NCBI RefSeq assembly: GCF_003478035.1
Contig: NZ_QUEP01000001.1
Span: 124,001 to 188,000, forward strand
Origin: Clostridium sp. OF03-18AA
Lineage (GTDB): Bacteria > Bacillota > Clostridia > Lachnospirales > Lachnospiraceae
Length of the DNA stretch: 64,000 bases
Reading direction: 5' to 3'
Shown piece after piece: positions 9,015 through 17,396 of the stretch. Below the pieces are notes generated by a model that ran no database searches, was not told where the DNA came from, and saw only the letters and a list, made by a program, of their open reading frames with translations. Each line of letters starts with the position of its first letter. Position 1 is the stretch's first letter. The translations under genes were made by a program, and so were the position numbers.

Positions 9015-9063
9015 CAACAACGACATAGGCTTTGATTTCTTAAATAACTTAGGTGGTACTTTG

Positions 9064-9092
9064 ATTATATAAGAAACCTTAGCTAAAGTCAA
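9064..9092 (-). promoter_or_regulatory. Repressor/immA promoter
   Basis: Minus strand TTGACT (9092-9087), 17-bp spacer, TATAAT (9069-9064), about 150 bp before the repressor start. The TTAGCTAAGG half-site in the spacer fits regulation by the Cro-like protein. Confidence 0.7.
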
Positions 9093-9119
9093 TATATTTT
9101 GCTAAGGAGGTGTGAAAAA

Positions 9120-9338
9120 TTGTACAAGAAATACGCGAAACTGCGGGACGAACGGAATCTTACCGATTATAGAGTTGCGGTCGAAACGGGAATTTCTACA
9201 GCGACTTTGTCTAATTGGAAAAATGGAAATTATGTTCCTAAATTCGATAAGCTTTTGCTTTTAGCAAAATACTTCGGTGTACCAGTTGAGTATTTCGCAG
9301 AGGGATCAGATTCAGAAGGGAGAGAAGCTCATGAGTGA
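9120..9338 (+). CDS. Cro-like XRE regulator
   Basis: 72 residues, essentially one helix-turn-helix domain (VAVETGISTATLSNWKNGNY) with the YFGVPVEYF end also seen in the repressor. I start at TTG 9120 because AAGGAGG ends 9 bp before it; an upstream in-frame TTG at 9099 has no ribosome site. As the first gene of the rightward transcript opposite the repressor, it takes the Cro position. Confidence 0.8.
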   Translation: MYKKYAKLRDERNLTDYRVAVETGISTATLSNWKNGNYVPKFDKLLLLAKYFGVPVEYFAEGSDSEGREAHE

Positions 9339-10089
9339 TTTAATCAAAGTCAATTATGACGCAGATCAGCCTACAGTATCTGCGAGAGATCTCCATGAGG
9401 GATTAGAAATTAAAACAGAATTTAGAAAATGGTTTCCGAGAATGGCTGAATATGGTTTTGCTGAAAACCTTGACTGGAAAAGGGTGTCCCAAAAATGTCC
9501 TACCCTTGGTGGTGAACAGGAAATGGTTGACTACCAGATTTCCGTAGACATGGCAAAGCAGATCTGCATGATCCAGCGGACAGAGAAAGGCAAACAGTAC
9601 CGGGAATATTTTCTGGATCTGGAAAAAGCATGGAACTCTCCGGAAGCAATTATGGCGAGAGCCTTGCAGATGGCGAATAAGTCCATTGATAGTCTGAAGG
9701 AACAGTGCAAATTCCTTGGTGGACAGTTGGTGGAGCAGCAGAAGCTGATTGCAGAGCTTCAGCCTAAAGCCAATTATGTGGACACCATTCTTTCGTCCCG
9801 GTCTCTGGTGGTTACAACGCAGATTGCGAAAGACTATGGCATGACCGCAACGACACTTAACAAAATCCTGCATGATATGGGAATCCAGTACAAAACCAAC
9901 GGTCAGTGGGTGCTCTATCACCCATACCAGGGGAAAGGTTACGTTTCGAGCAAGACAATTAAGATTGAGCGCAGAGATGGTCGGGCAGACGTGGTGATGC
10001 AGACACAGTGGACTCAGAAGGGAAGATTGTTCCTCTATGAGCATTTGAAAAAAGAAAAAATTCTTCCACTTATTGAGTTGTGCGATTAA
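9331..10089 (+). CDS. Phage antirepressor (AntA/AntB N-terminus, KilA-C C-terminus)
   Basis: 252 residues. The first ~100 residues (KVNYDADQPTVSARDLHEGL, then FRKWFPRMAEYGF) match the AntA/AntB domain. A short coiled linker (SIDSLKEQCKFLGGQLVEQQ) follows, then the KilA-C/ANT DNA-binding domain (ANYVDTILSSRSLVVTTQIA, TLNKILHDMGIQYK). Family members antagonise the phage repressor. The start at ATG 9331 overlaps the preceding stop by 8 bp with GAAGGGAG upstream. It shares a transcript with the Cro-like gene. Confidence 0.9.
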   Translation: MSDLIKVNYDADQPTVSARDLHEGLEIKTEFRKWFPRMAEYGFAENLDWKRVSQKCPTLGGEQEMVDYQISVDMAKQICMIQRTEKGKQYREYFLDLEKAWNSPEAIMARALQMANKSIDSLKEQCKFLGGQLVEQQKLIAELQPKANYVDTILSSRSLVVTTQIAKDYGMTATTLNKILHDMGIQYKTNGQWVLYHPYQGKGYVSSKTIKIERRDGRADVVMQTQWTQKGRLFLYEHLKKEKILPLIELCD

Positions 10090-10121
10090 GAAAACTGTTG
10101 GAATGGGAAGGGGTGAGAACG

Positions 10122-10352
10122 ATGGAATATTTATCTCAGAAAGACAAAGTCATGGTATTGACTGATACAGACGAGCTTCTGTCACTTAAAAAAGTAGTTG
10201 GGCTTAGAGCCATGGCATTACATGAGGATGTGCTTTGTCTGAAGGAGGGCAAAAAGAACTCCGTGGGAAAAGAAATTTCCAAGACAGATATTGATCTTGA
10301 TGTAAAAGTCCTTAATGCCCTGTCTGGTGCACTTCGAGCTATTAATACTTAG
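10122..10352 (+). CDS. Small phage protein, unknown
   Basis: 76 residues, mixed charge, no motif recognised. I choose ATG 10122 because GGGAAGGGGTG precedes it; an earlier in-frame ATG at 10080 lies inside the antirepressor gene. It ends convergently with the minus-strand gene at 10349. Confidence 0.6.
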   Translation: MEYLSQKDKVMVLTDTDELLSLKKVVGLRAMALHEDVLCLKEGKKNSVGKEISKTDIDLDVKVLNALSGALRAINT

Positions 10353-10531
10353 AACGTACGTGGCATCACTTTTGTTTTTGCTAATTCGACCGGTCTTGAG
10401 TTCAGCTCATTGATGGTTTCTTCATAGTACTGCGAATACTTTTTCTCGAACTCATCAAGAGGTAATTCAGCGCCTAAGACTTTAGCAATAGCATAAGCGT
10501 GCGCAAGCTGCTCTCCATTCAATATAAACAC
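10349..10531 (-). CDS. Small counter-oriented phage protein, unknown
   Basis: 60 residues (MFILNGEQLAHAYAIAKVLG ...), mostly helical and charged. GGGGAGG lies 6 bp before the ATG, which supports real translation. It is the only minus-strand gene in the early operon, overlapping the end of its neighbour by 4 bp. No function is recognised. Confidence 0.6.
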   Translation of the reverse strand: MFILNGEQLAHAYAIAKVLGAELPLDEFEKKYSQYYEETINELNSRPVELAKTKVMPRTF

Positions 10532-10602
10532 CTCCCCTCGTTTTTGTAGATAAATTATATCACGAAATGATGGAAGCGTGGAATGAAAAGAAGGTGATAA
10601 CG

Positions 10603-10854
10603 ATGACCAAACTTACCTTATATGAAAAGGTTGAGCTGGCAGATCACATCAAGAGAAAAATCGACAGTATGAATCTGAATGCGTTTGCGGAACGTGCGGC
10701 ATATTCGATGTTTGAACTGCAGATGATTCGGGAGTTCGGCGAGACAATTTCAAAAGAACAGATTGCTGATGTTCATGAGATGATTGACTGCTTTAAGTTG
10801 CCCGAATGGGTAACAGAAACATTAGGGAGTGTGATGAACAATGACGGAAGTTGA
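10603..10854 (+). CDS. Small phage protein, unknown
   Basis: 83 residues, helical and acidic (YEKVELADHIKRKIDSMNLN). AAGAAGGTGA precedes ATG 10603. It overlaps the next gene by 14 bp. No family recognised. Confidence 0.6.
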   Translation: MTKLTLYEKVELADHIKRKIDSMNLNAFAERAAYSMFELQMIREFGETISKEQIADVHEMIDCFKLPEWVTETLGSVMNNDGS

Positions 10855-11167
10855 CGAGATGAAATCTGGAAACATGCAGACTGAACGTATCTTCAGAATG
10901 CTTTCCAGTGCATCAAGAGTTCCGGAGTTCGGGGAAAAAAGTATTCCGGTTGCTGTAGCGGCGAAAGTCATGGGACGTGAGGCAACATGGATTCAGGCTG
11001 GATTGATAAGCGGATGGCTGCCGTTTGGCATTGCGACGCAGGATAAGAAGAAAATCACCAGTTTGGAACAGGTGAATCGCCGTAAGCGCATGAATTACTA
11101 CATAAGCCCTAAATTATTTTGGGAATTTACGGGATATGTCTGGAAAGGAAGTGATGAGGATGAATGA
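10841..11167 (+). CDS. Probable DNA-binding phage protein
   Basis: 108 residues. The segment IPVAVAAKVMGREATWIQAG followed by GWLPFGIAT looks like a MerR/excisionase-type helix-turn-helix (sense, match, wing). Proteins ending in YYISPKLFWEFTG are frequent in early operons of Clostridial phages. An excisionase or early regulator role is a guess from shape and position. Confidence 0.55.
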   Translation: MTEVDEMKSGNMQTERIFRMLSSASRVPEFGEKSIPVAVAAKVMGREATWIQAGLISGWLPFGIATQDKKKITSLEQVNRRKRMNYYISPKLFWEFTGYVWKGSDEDE

Positions 11168-11369
11168 AATGAGAGTGTATCATGAAACGGCAGGTCGAAT
11201 CGAAGTTTATACAAATCCAGGCGGCCGGATTTTGATCACATGCATGCCTATCGTGGAGGAAAAAGAAGGTCCGATCTATAAAGCTGTGAATGCTTTAGGA
11301 ACTTTGATTTCCGGCTGTGCCTGCCTTGGCATGGTATTTCTGGTAGCGAAAGTTGCTGGGCTTGTATAA
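11160..11369 (+). CDS. Small membrane protein
   Basis: 69 residues with one C-terminal hydrophobic helix (ALGTLISGCACLGMVFLVAK). AAAGGAA lies 9 bp before ATG 11160, and the start overlaps the previous stop. Function unknown. Confidence 0.5.
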   Translation: MNEMRVYHETAGRIEVYTNPGGRILITCMPIVEEKEGPIYKAVNALGTLISGCACLGMVFLVAKVAGLV

Positions 11370-11373
11370 AAAA

Positions 11374-11408
11374 TGTCCCCATAAATGAGCGGCAACTCAC
11401 AGGGGACA
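11374..11408 (-). terminator. Hairpin, minus-strand terminator shape
   Basis: Perfect 7-bp stem TGTCCCC/GGGGACA with an inner TGAG/CTCA helix. On the minus strand it is followed by six T; on the plus strand it is followed by A-rich sequence. It sits in the short gap before the SbcC-like gene. Confidence 0.45.
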
Positions 11409-11457
11409 AAACTAAAAAAAGACAGCTTTATTGTAAAGCGGAATTGGAGGAAAGTCA

Positions 11458-13449
11458 ATGAACATTGTGAAATTCAAGTCATTGCACCTTGAAAATTTCA
11501 AGGGATTTAAGATGGCCGATGTAAACTTCGGAGAAAAAGCGACTATGATCATCGGCTCAAACGGAATCGGAAAGACAACAATCGCAACCGGAATCATGTG
11601 GATTCTCTTCGGTGTCGATTATGATCTGGTGAATAATCCGAAAGTTCGCCGTGAGGTGGACAGGCAGCCAATCAACGATGTGCCGGTTGTTGGAGAACTG
11701 GTTCTTGAGCTGAACGGAAAAGAGATTGTGGCCAGAAAGGTTCAGAAGCGCAGCGTTAAGGAAAGCAGTTATGCGGACAGCAATACATATTCCATCAACG
11801 GCGTGGAGAAGACCATGAGAGACTTCAACGCATATTTCGACATCTCAATGGATGATCTGAAGATGTGTATGAATATTGAAGGTTTCATGAGCCAGAATCC
11901 GAAAGAGATGCGGGAGTTCCTGTTTAAGCTCCCGGAGGATATCACGGAGGCTGATATTATTCAGAAGTTCGATGAATTCGCGGATCTCCGTTCTCTGGTT
12001 GAGAACTATTCAGTCGAAGAAATCGCGGCAATGAATAAGGCAAGCATCACGAAACTGAATAAAGAGATCGGAGAGTATCCGGGCAGAATCGATGAGGTTC
12101 ATCGTCAGATCGTCGAAGTAGACACGGCGTCACTGGAGCAGAGAAAAAGTGAGCTGAACCATCAGTTAGAGGAACTGTCCGCGCAGGAAGAGGATTCTCT
12201 CTCTCGGAAGAAGGAACTGGAAGCGAAGAGCAATGACATCCTGGAACTGCAGTTCAAGAAATCCGATATTGAACGCAATGCCAGCAAGAAAATTATCGAG
12301 GATCGTTTGGCGGCTGAAAAGCAGTTAAATGAAGCCCGCCAGAAATATTCTCAGCACGAGAATGAGTATGCGATGTCATCTATGGATGTGAAACGTCTGG
12401 AAGGGAATATTTCCCGCGCACAGGCAGAAAAGAGCCGCCTTATCGATGAATATAACCGCGCCCAAGCAGAGGAGTTTGAAGCATATGTTCCGCTTCCGGA
12501 GATTTCGGAAGCAGATAAGATTTGCCCGCTTTGCAAACGTCCACTCGATGCAAATGTCGTGGATGAAAGAGTAAAGGAGAGAGCCGTGGCAGAGCATGAA
12601 CATCGGGTCGAATATGATAAGCGTCGCGTCGTATGGCATGGAGCAAAGGATCGCCGCCTCATGGACATCGCTGATCACGGCAAGGATGAGGTTAATAAAA
12701 TCAATGCGTTTAAGACAGCGAGAGAAACGACAATATCTCAGATGAAAGAAATCGAAGAGAAGCGACAGCTTGCCAAGAAGGAATGCGAGCGTCTGGACGC
12801 ACTTTTAAATCAGCTCCCGTCAGCGCCGGACCTCTCGGAGAACCAGGAGTACATCGCACTTGTTGATGAGATTCGGAAGAAAGAGGAAGCGATGATGCAG
12901 ATCGATGATGGAACAGAGTTCAGAAAAGAGATTCAGCAGAAGAGAAGCTTCATTCAGAATGAACTGGATTCTGTAAATGCAGAGTTTTTCAAAGCATCAA
13001 AGAACACAGAACTGGAACAGCGCATTGAGTTTCTTCGTGAAGAGCATATGAAGAAGGAACAGGCTAAGTCTGACTGCCAGAAGATTCTTAGCTTGCTGGA
13101 TGCTCTGGACAAGAAGAAAAACGAACTGCTTGTGGATGATATCAACTCTCATTTCGGTGGTCGCGTGACTTGGGATCTCTTCGCATTCGCTAAAAACGGC
13201 GGCTACAAGAAGGACTACTGCGAGCCGTGCATTGATGGATATCTGGTGAAGGATACCGCAAACAAGGGACGTCGGATCGAAGCGAAGATGATCATTGCAC
13301 TTTCTATCCAGAAAATTGTCGGCATCCAGTGTCCGATTATTCTGGACGATGCGGAAAGCCTTGATTCTTGGAGACTTCCGGTGTGCGACAGTCAGCTGAT
13401 CGTGCTCCGCAGAGAGGATAACAGAGAAATGGAGGTACGGACAGCATGA
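11458..13449 (+). CDS. SbcC/Rad50-like SMC ATPase
   Basis: 663 residues. Walker A GSNGIGKTT at residues 33-41 follows the HLENFKGF N-terminal motif. Long coiled-coil arms flank a zinc hook CPLC (Cys356, Cys359). The C-terminal half has a Walker B-like IILDDAES near residue 630. This is the architecture of Rad50/SbcC ATPases that process DNA ends. No SbcD-type nuclease lies beside it, but a RecT-like annealase, an MBL-fold protein and SSB follow, so it probably serves phage recombination. TTGGAGG precedes the ATG. Confidence 0.85.
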   Translation: MNIVKFKSLHLENFKGFKMADVNFGEKATMIIGSNGIGKTTIATGIMWILFGVDYDLVNNPKVRREVDRQPINDVPVVGELVLELNGKEIVARKVQKRSVKESSYADSNTYSINGVEKTMRDFNAYFDISMDDLKMCMNIEGFMSQNPKEMREFLFKLPEDITEADIIQKFDEFADLRSLVENYSVEEIAAMNKASITKLNKEIGEYPGRIDEVHRQIVEVDTASLEQRKSELNHQLEELSAQEEDSLSRKKELEAKSNDILELQFKKSDIERNASKKIIEDRLAAEKQLNEARQKYSQHENEYAMSSMDVKRLEGNISRAQAEKSRLIDEYNRAQAEEFEAYVPLPEISEADKICPLCKRPLDANVVDERVKERAVAEHEHRVEYDKRRVVWHGAKDRRLMDIADHGKDEVNKINAFKTARETTISQMKEIEEKRQLAKKECERLDALLNQLPSAPDLSENQEYIALVDEIRKKEEAMMQIDDGTEFRKEIQQKRSFIQNELDSVNAEFFKASKNTELEQRIEFLREEHMKKEQAKSDCQKILSLLDALDKKKNELLVDDINSHFGGRVTWDLFAFAKNGGYKKDYCEPCIDGYLVKDTANKGRRIEAKMIIALSIQKIVGIQCPIILDDAESLDSWRLPVCDSQLIVLRREDNREMEVRTA

Positions 13450-13670
13450 TGCTTATCAAGTGCCGGTTCCTTAAGAACTCGCTGCCATATGGAAAAGAAT
13501 ATACATATCGGTCTACGGAAGATGTCAAAGTCGGCGATCATGTGCAGGTAAATCCGATGTCAAAAGGTGTTGTGACGGCGGTAAATGTTCCAGAAGAGGA
13601 AGTTGCCGCGTTTGCAGATAAAATCAGGACGATTACTGGGAAAAGCGAGGAGGAGAACGAGAATGATTAA
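13446..13670 (+). CDS. Small phage protein, unknown
   Basis: 74 residues. The start overlaps the SbcC-like stop (ATGA), so translation is coupled. The segment DVKVGDHVQVNPMSKGVVTA resembles a small beta-barrel. No named family is recognised. Confidence 0.55.
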   Translation: MMLIKCRFLKNSLPYGKEYTYRSTEDVKVGDHVQVNPMSKGVVTAVNVPEEEVAAFADKIRTITGKSEEENEND

Positions 13671-13938
13671 GGTTGAAAGAAAAAATAATCAGATGATGAT
13701 TTCTGTCGAAGGTGATGTAGCAACTCTTGCTGGTGAGACTGAGATGTTGCTGAGAGCGTTACGCGAGAATATGGAAGAAGCTATTGGTAAAGAAGCCACA
13801 ACTGAGGTATTAGAGCTGGCTTATGAAAGATCGAAACTTTCAGAGGAAGAAGCAGTGAATAAGGCAACAGCTCATATCCTCAAAGAAGCTCTTGAAGCTC
13901 TTGAAGCTTTAAAACACATTACGAGAGGAGACAAATAA
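13663..13938 (+). CDS. Small phage protein, unknown
   Basis: 91 residues: a short beta N-terminus (VERKNNQMMISVEGD) then helical. GAGGAGGAG precedes ATG 13663. The start overlaps the previous gene. No function recognised. Confidence 0.6.
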   Translation: MIKVERKNNQMMISVEGDVATLAGETEMLLRALRENMEEAIGKEATTEVLELAYERSKLSEEEAVNKATAHILKEALEALEALKHITRGDK

Positions 13939-13939
13939 T

Positions 13940-14125
13940 ATGGCAACAGCATTAAAGCACAGTCAGAGAAGCAGCCGCAAGTATCAGCAGGAGCAGAAAA
14001 GTTTGGCGAATAATGTAGGCAATATGATCAGAAATGCGGCTTCACAGAAGATGTTAAAAGCGTCACAGATGACGTTCGGACAGAGACTGATGCAGGCGTT
14101 CTGTGGAAAGAAAGGAGATAAATAA
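13940..14125 (+). CDS. Small basic phage protein, unknown
   Basis: 61 residues, basic (pI clearly high), Gln/Lys/Ser-rich, with GAGAGGAGA before the ATG. It ends at the start of the RecT-like gene (TAATG overlap), so it belongs to the recombination operon. No function recognised. Confidence 0.6.
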   Translation: MATALKHSQRSSRKYQQEQKSLANNVGNMIRNAASQKMLKASQMTFGQRLMQAFCGKKGDK

Positions 14126-15237
14126 TGGCGAACACAGCAGTTGAAAAAGGAACAAATGTAAATGTAGCTCCGGCCTTATCATTTAAGAGCGAGGTTGCGA
14201 CAGTAACCAATGCTTGTGTTGAGTCCACAAGACAAATGTTAGAGGACCGCGGAGTAAAATTCGATGAATACTCAAAGCAGTGCGTTATTTCCGCAATGGG
14301 AAGTATCTACAGCCTTATCCACAATCAGGGCCTTACGCCGAACGATATCAATCCGGCGAACCTGCAGAGCGCACTGATCACGGTTGCGGCATTAAAGCTT
14401 AATGCCAATGCGGTTCCAAGAGAGTGCTACTTCCAGATTCGCAGCGTAAACACTGCAAAAAGGGGCGAAAAGGATAAGTGGGAAAAACAGGTAGAACTTG
14501 GGCTTGAAGGAGACGGAAACGATGCACTTGTGTCAAAATTTGGCCGTGGAGTCAAGAAGGTTCATCCGTACTGGCTTGTAAGAAAAAATGATAAATTTTC
14601 TTATGGAAAGAGAGTCGGATTAAAGGTAGAACCTCCGACGTGGGAACCTTCTGGTACAGGAGAAGTTGTGCGTGTTGTTTATCCTATCGAGTATGCTGAT
14701 GGAAACATCGAATACATGGTCGGCGAAAGAGAAGGTGTACTGAAAAATTTATATGCCCATTTATCTAACAATCTGATGAACGAGACATTCGGAATCTGTG
14801 AAAACCGGTACAAGGCTACAGATGCGCAGAAGAAAAAAATTATCGAGAAAAAGCAGGAATTACTTGCGAAAGCCAAAGTACATGCATCTTTAGATGACAT
14901 CCTTGATGATCCGGAGCTTCAGCCGTATATTTCCCCAGCCTGGACAGAACCGCAGTCAAGAGAATCTATGATCATCAGAAAAATGAGAAACAACATCATG
15001 AAATCAATCCCGAAGGACTTTGGAAACCCTGTGGCTGCCCAAGAGTACAGAACGCTTGATGATGTGGTTTATCAGCAGGTAACAGAAGAGATCGAACAGA
15101 ATGCAAATTCAGAAGAGTTCCAGATCGAAGATGAAGTTGTCGAAGTCGGGAATACGGGAACTATGATTGCTGATAATTCAAATGCTATAAAAGATGATAA
15201 AAAACAGTCTACCGATGAATCCTGGATGAGTGAATAA
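14125..15237 (+). CDS. RecT-like single-strand annealing protein
   Basis: 370 residues. The region from about residue 55 to 115 (AMGSIYSLIHNQGL, LQSALITVAALKLNANAVPRE, CYFQIRSV) follows the RecT pattern of a helical segment, then a layer turning on a glycine/asparagine-rich loop and a beta strand. An acidic disordered tail ends the protein. RecT proteins anneal complementary strands and partner with an exonuclease. Here the SbcC-like ATPase upstream and SSB downstream give the same context. Confidence is moderate because similarity to canonical RecT is distant. Confidence 0.6.
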   Translation: MANTAVEKGTNVNVAPALSFKSEVATVTNACVESTRQMLEDRGVKFDEYSKQCVISAMGSIYSLIHNQGLTPNDINPANLQSALITVAALKLNANAVPRECYFQIRSVNTAKRGEKDKWEKQVELGLEGDGNDALVSKFGRGVKKVHPYWLVRKNDKFSYGKRVGLKVEPPTWEPSGTGEVVRVVYPIEYADGNIEYMVGEREGVLKNLYAHLSNNLMNETFGICENRYKATDAQKKKIIEKKQELLAKAKVHASLDDILDDPELQPYISPAWTEPQSRESMIIRKMRNNIMKSIPKDFGNPVAAQEYRTLDDVVYQQVTEEIEQNANSEEFQIEDEVVEVGNTGTMIADNSNAIKDDKKQSTDESWMSE

Positions 15238-15238
15238 T

Positions 15239-15970
15239 ATGGAGCTTAAGTGTATCGGATCCGGCAGCAAAGGAAATGCTTATGCGCTGGTTGAAAAAGA
15301 TGAGATTTTGCTGTTGGAATGTGGAATGCCATTACTTGCCGTAAAAGAGGCGATCGGATGGAAAATCTCGAATGTTGTCGGGTGCTTAATCAGCCATATT
15401 CATAAGGATCATGCCGGGCATGTAAAAGAGTTTTTAAAGGCAGGAATCACTGTATATACGAATGCGGAAACGGCGGCAAATATCGAAAAAGATTGGCATG
15501 AAAGATTGTATTCTTTGACGGAAAAGAAAGCTAAAAAAATTGGCGGATTTAAAGTAATTCCGTTTTATGTGCCACATGAAGATACACCATGTTATGCATA
15601 CTTGATCATGCACGATTCAATGGGGAAAATGCTCTTTGCAACTGATTTTTCGTACATTCGTTATAACTTCAAAAATATGGGAATCAACCATTTTTTAGTG
15701 GAAGCCAATTATGACAAAAACAGTCTTAATCCGGAGATCCCAAACTATGAACATGTGATGAGAGGCCATGCTTCACTTGATACATGCATGGACATTATTT
15801 CGGCGAATAAAACGCCGGAATTAAGGAATGTAATAATGTGTCATTTAGGACATTCTTCAAGCTCACGGGAACGTTTTGTTGAGTCAATGGAGAAGATTAC
15901 AGGATTCGGAGTAAATGTCGATTGTGCGGCATCTGGGCTGTCAATCGAATTGTGCAAAGATCCATTTTAG
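15239..15970 (+). CDS. Metallo-beta-lactamase-fold hydrolase
   Basis: 243 residues with the MBL metal motif SHIHKDHAGH and downstream DFSYIRY and CHLGHSS ligands, close to the YycJ/WalJ group (GSGSKGNAYALVE). Members are phosphodiesterases or exonuclease-like hydrolases. Lying between the RecT-like and SSB genes, it could supply the exonuclease of the recombination set. I use ATG 15239; an in-frame GTG at 15230 overlaps the previous gene. Confidence 0.85.
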   Translation: MELKCIGSGSKGNAYALVEKDEILLLECGMPLLAVKEAIGWKISNVVGCLISHIHKDHAGHVKEFLKAGITVYTNAETAANIEKDWHERLYSLTEKKAKKIGGFKVIPFYVPHEDTPCYAYLIMHDSMGKMLFATDFSYIRYNFKNMGINHFLVEANYDKNSLNPEIPNYEHVMRGHASLDTCMDIISANKTPELRNVIMCHLGHSSSSRERFVESMEKITGFGVNVDCAASGLSIELCKDPF

Positions 15971-15994
15971 AAACAAAAACAGGAGGATAGGAAG

Positions 15995-16441
15995 TTGAAC
16001 AAAGTTATTTTAATGGGCCGCTTAGTGCGCGATCCGGAAGTGCGTTATTCACAGGGAGAGGAACCGACAGCTATTGCGAGATATACACTTGCGGTCGACA
16101 GAAGAGGCACTAAGAAAAAAGACGGTGAACAGAAGGAAACCGATTTCATTACCTGCATTGCTTTCAGAAAAGCAGGTGAGTTCGCCGAAAAATATTTTCA
16201 TCAGGGCATGCGTGTACTGATTTCTGGAAGAATCCAGACCGGTTCCTATGTCAACAAAGACGGCAATAAGGTCTACACGACGGATGTGATTGTAGAAGAT
16301 CAGGAATTTGCAGACAGCAAGAGTCAGAGCGCGGGAAATGGCGGTACAGGCAACAACCAGCAGGTCGCAGGATCAGTGTCTGGTGACGGATTTATGAATA
16401 TTCCAGATGGGGGGGGAGACGCAGGACTCCCGTTCAATTAA
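15995..16441 (+). CDS. ssb: Single-stranded DNA-binding protein
   Basis: 148 residues: OB-fold N-terminus (LMGRLVRDPEVRYSQ, then FITCIAFRKAGEFAEKYFHQ), a Gly/Asn-rich linker, and the acidic-hydrophobic tip ending DAGLPFN, a slight variant of the DDDIPF tail that recruits partners. The start is TTG 15995 with AGGAGG upstream. It coats single strands in phage replication and recombination. Confidence 0.95.
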   Translation: MNKVILMGRLVRDPEVRYSQGEEPTAIARYTLAVDRRGTKKKDGEQKETDFITCIAFRKAGEFAEKYFHQGMRVLISGRIQTGSYVNKDGNKVYTTDVIVEDQEFADSKSQSAGNGGTGNNQQVAGSVSGDGFMNIPDGGGDAGLPFN

Positions 16442-16459
16442 GTAAGGCGGTGATCAGAC

Positions 16460-17062
16460 ATGAAGATCTTAGTTGATACGGGACAGCAGAAAAAAAAGCA
16501 TGATCTCAAACATGCGTGCATGGAGAGACTTGGCGCGGAACTCAATGTAGTTCCGTTGCCGGTCGGTGATTATGTGCTTGTCGATGAAAAAGTTGAGGAT
16601 GTGTTGAACCGGAAAAAACATCGCGGTATCGATGTCAAAAAACTGGATCTGCTTGGATCGTACAAGGTTTCTGTGGACACTAAAAGAGATATTGCGGAAA
16701 TCATCGGGAATATTTGCGGTCAGCAACATGATCGATTTCGCGACGAGGTGATTCTTGCACAGAGAAATCAGATCAAACTTTATGTTCTCGTTGAGAACGC
16801 AGACGGCGTTTCTACGCTTGCTGACCTCGATAGATGGGAAAATCCCCGCGCGAAGATGAAAAAATGGATTAGAGGGGCAGATGGAAGCCGAAAACAGGTT
16901 CCTGTAAGCCCCAATGCGACCAAAGGGTCAACACTTGCAAAAGCGATGAGAACCATGCAGGAAGAGTATGACGTGCGTTTCCTTTTCTGCCGGCCGGAAG
17001 AAACCGGAAGGGAGATCTTGGAGCTTTTAGGGGCGATGGAAGATGGGAAGAAAGAGAATTAG
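16460..17062 (+). CDS. ERCC4/XPF-like nuclease domain protein
   Basis: 200 residues. Visible landmarks of an ERCC4 nuclease fold are ILVDTGQQ (first Asp), LPVGDYVLVDE, and SVDTKRDIAEII as a variant of the ERKxxxD core, followed by a Gln/Arg helix and YVLVEN. Such phage proteins probably cut branched DNA during recombination or replication. GGCGGTGATC precedes the ATG. The Glu of ERK is replaced (VDTKRD), so activity should be tested. Confidence 0.7.
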   Translation: MKILVDTGQQKKKHDLKHACMERLGAELNVVPLPVGDYVLVDEKVEDVLNRKKHRGIDVKKLDLLGSYKVSVDTKRDIAEIIGNICGQQHDRFRDEVILAQRNQIKLYVLVENADGVSTLADLDRWENPRAKMKKWIRGADGSRKQVPVSPNATKGSTLAKAMRTMQEEYDVRFLFCRPEETGREILELLGAMEDGKKEN

Positions 17063-17063
17063 C

Positions 17064-17396
17064 ATGTTCAGCGAACTCAAGGATGAAATTATCCGGCAGC
17101 TGAATGAAGGCAAGCAGATTAAGGAAATCTACGAGTCCATTGACCATGGGACCGGGATGTATGAGTATATTTCGCTTTACAGATATATTCATGTGACATT
17201 GGGGTACCGGCGCGATAAGGCAGACTGTGAACATTGTGAAAATCTGATTTGGGTATACTCGCCGACAACACAGAAACAAAAGCCTGTGTGCCTGTTTAAA
17301 AAGCGGATCATGAGAACAGATTTTAAGGACAAGCCATATGTGTGCCAACAATACAGGAAGGGGGAGATCATACGGGAAAAAGGTATTTCTGGCTGA
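17064..17396 (+). CDS. Small zinc-site phage protein
   Basis: 110 residues: an N-terminal helical part (LKDEIIRQLNEGKQIKEIYE) and a four-cysteine set (CEHC, then single Cys at VCLF and VCQQY) likely binding zinc. It overlaps the replisome organizer gene by 55 bp. Function unknown; a helicase-loader accessory role is possible only by position. Confidence 0.6.
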   Translation: MFSELKDEIIRQLNEGKQIKEIYESIDHGTGMYEYISLYRYIHVTLGYRRDKADCEHCENLIWVYSPTTQKQKPVCLFKKRIMRTDFKDKPYVCQQYRKGEIIREKGISG

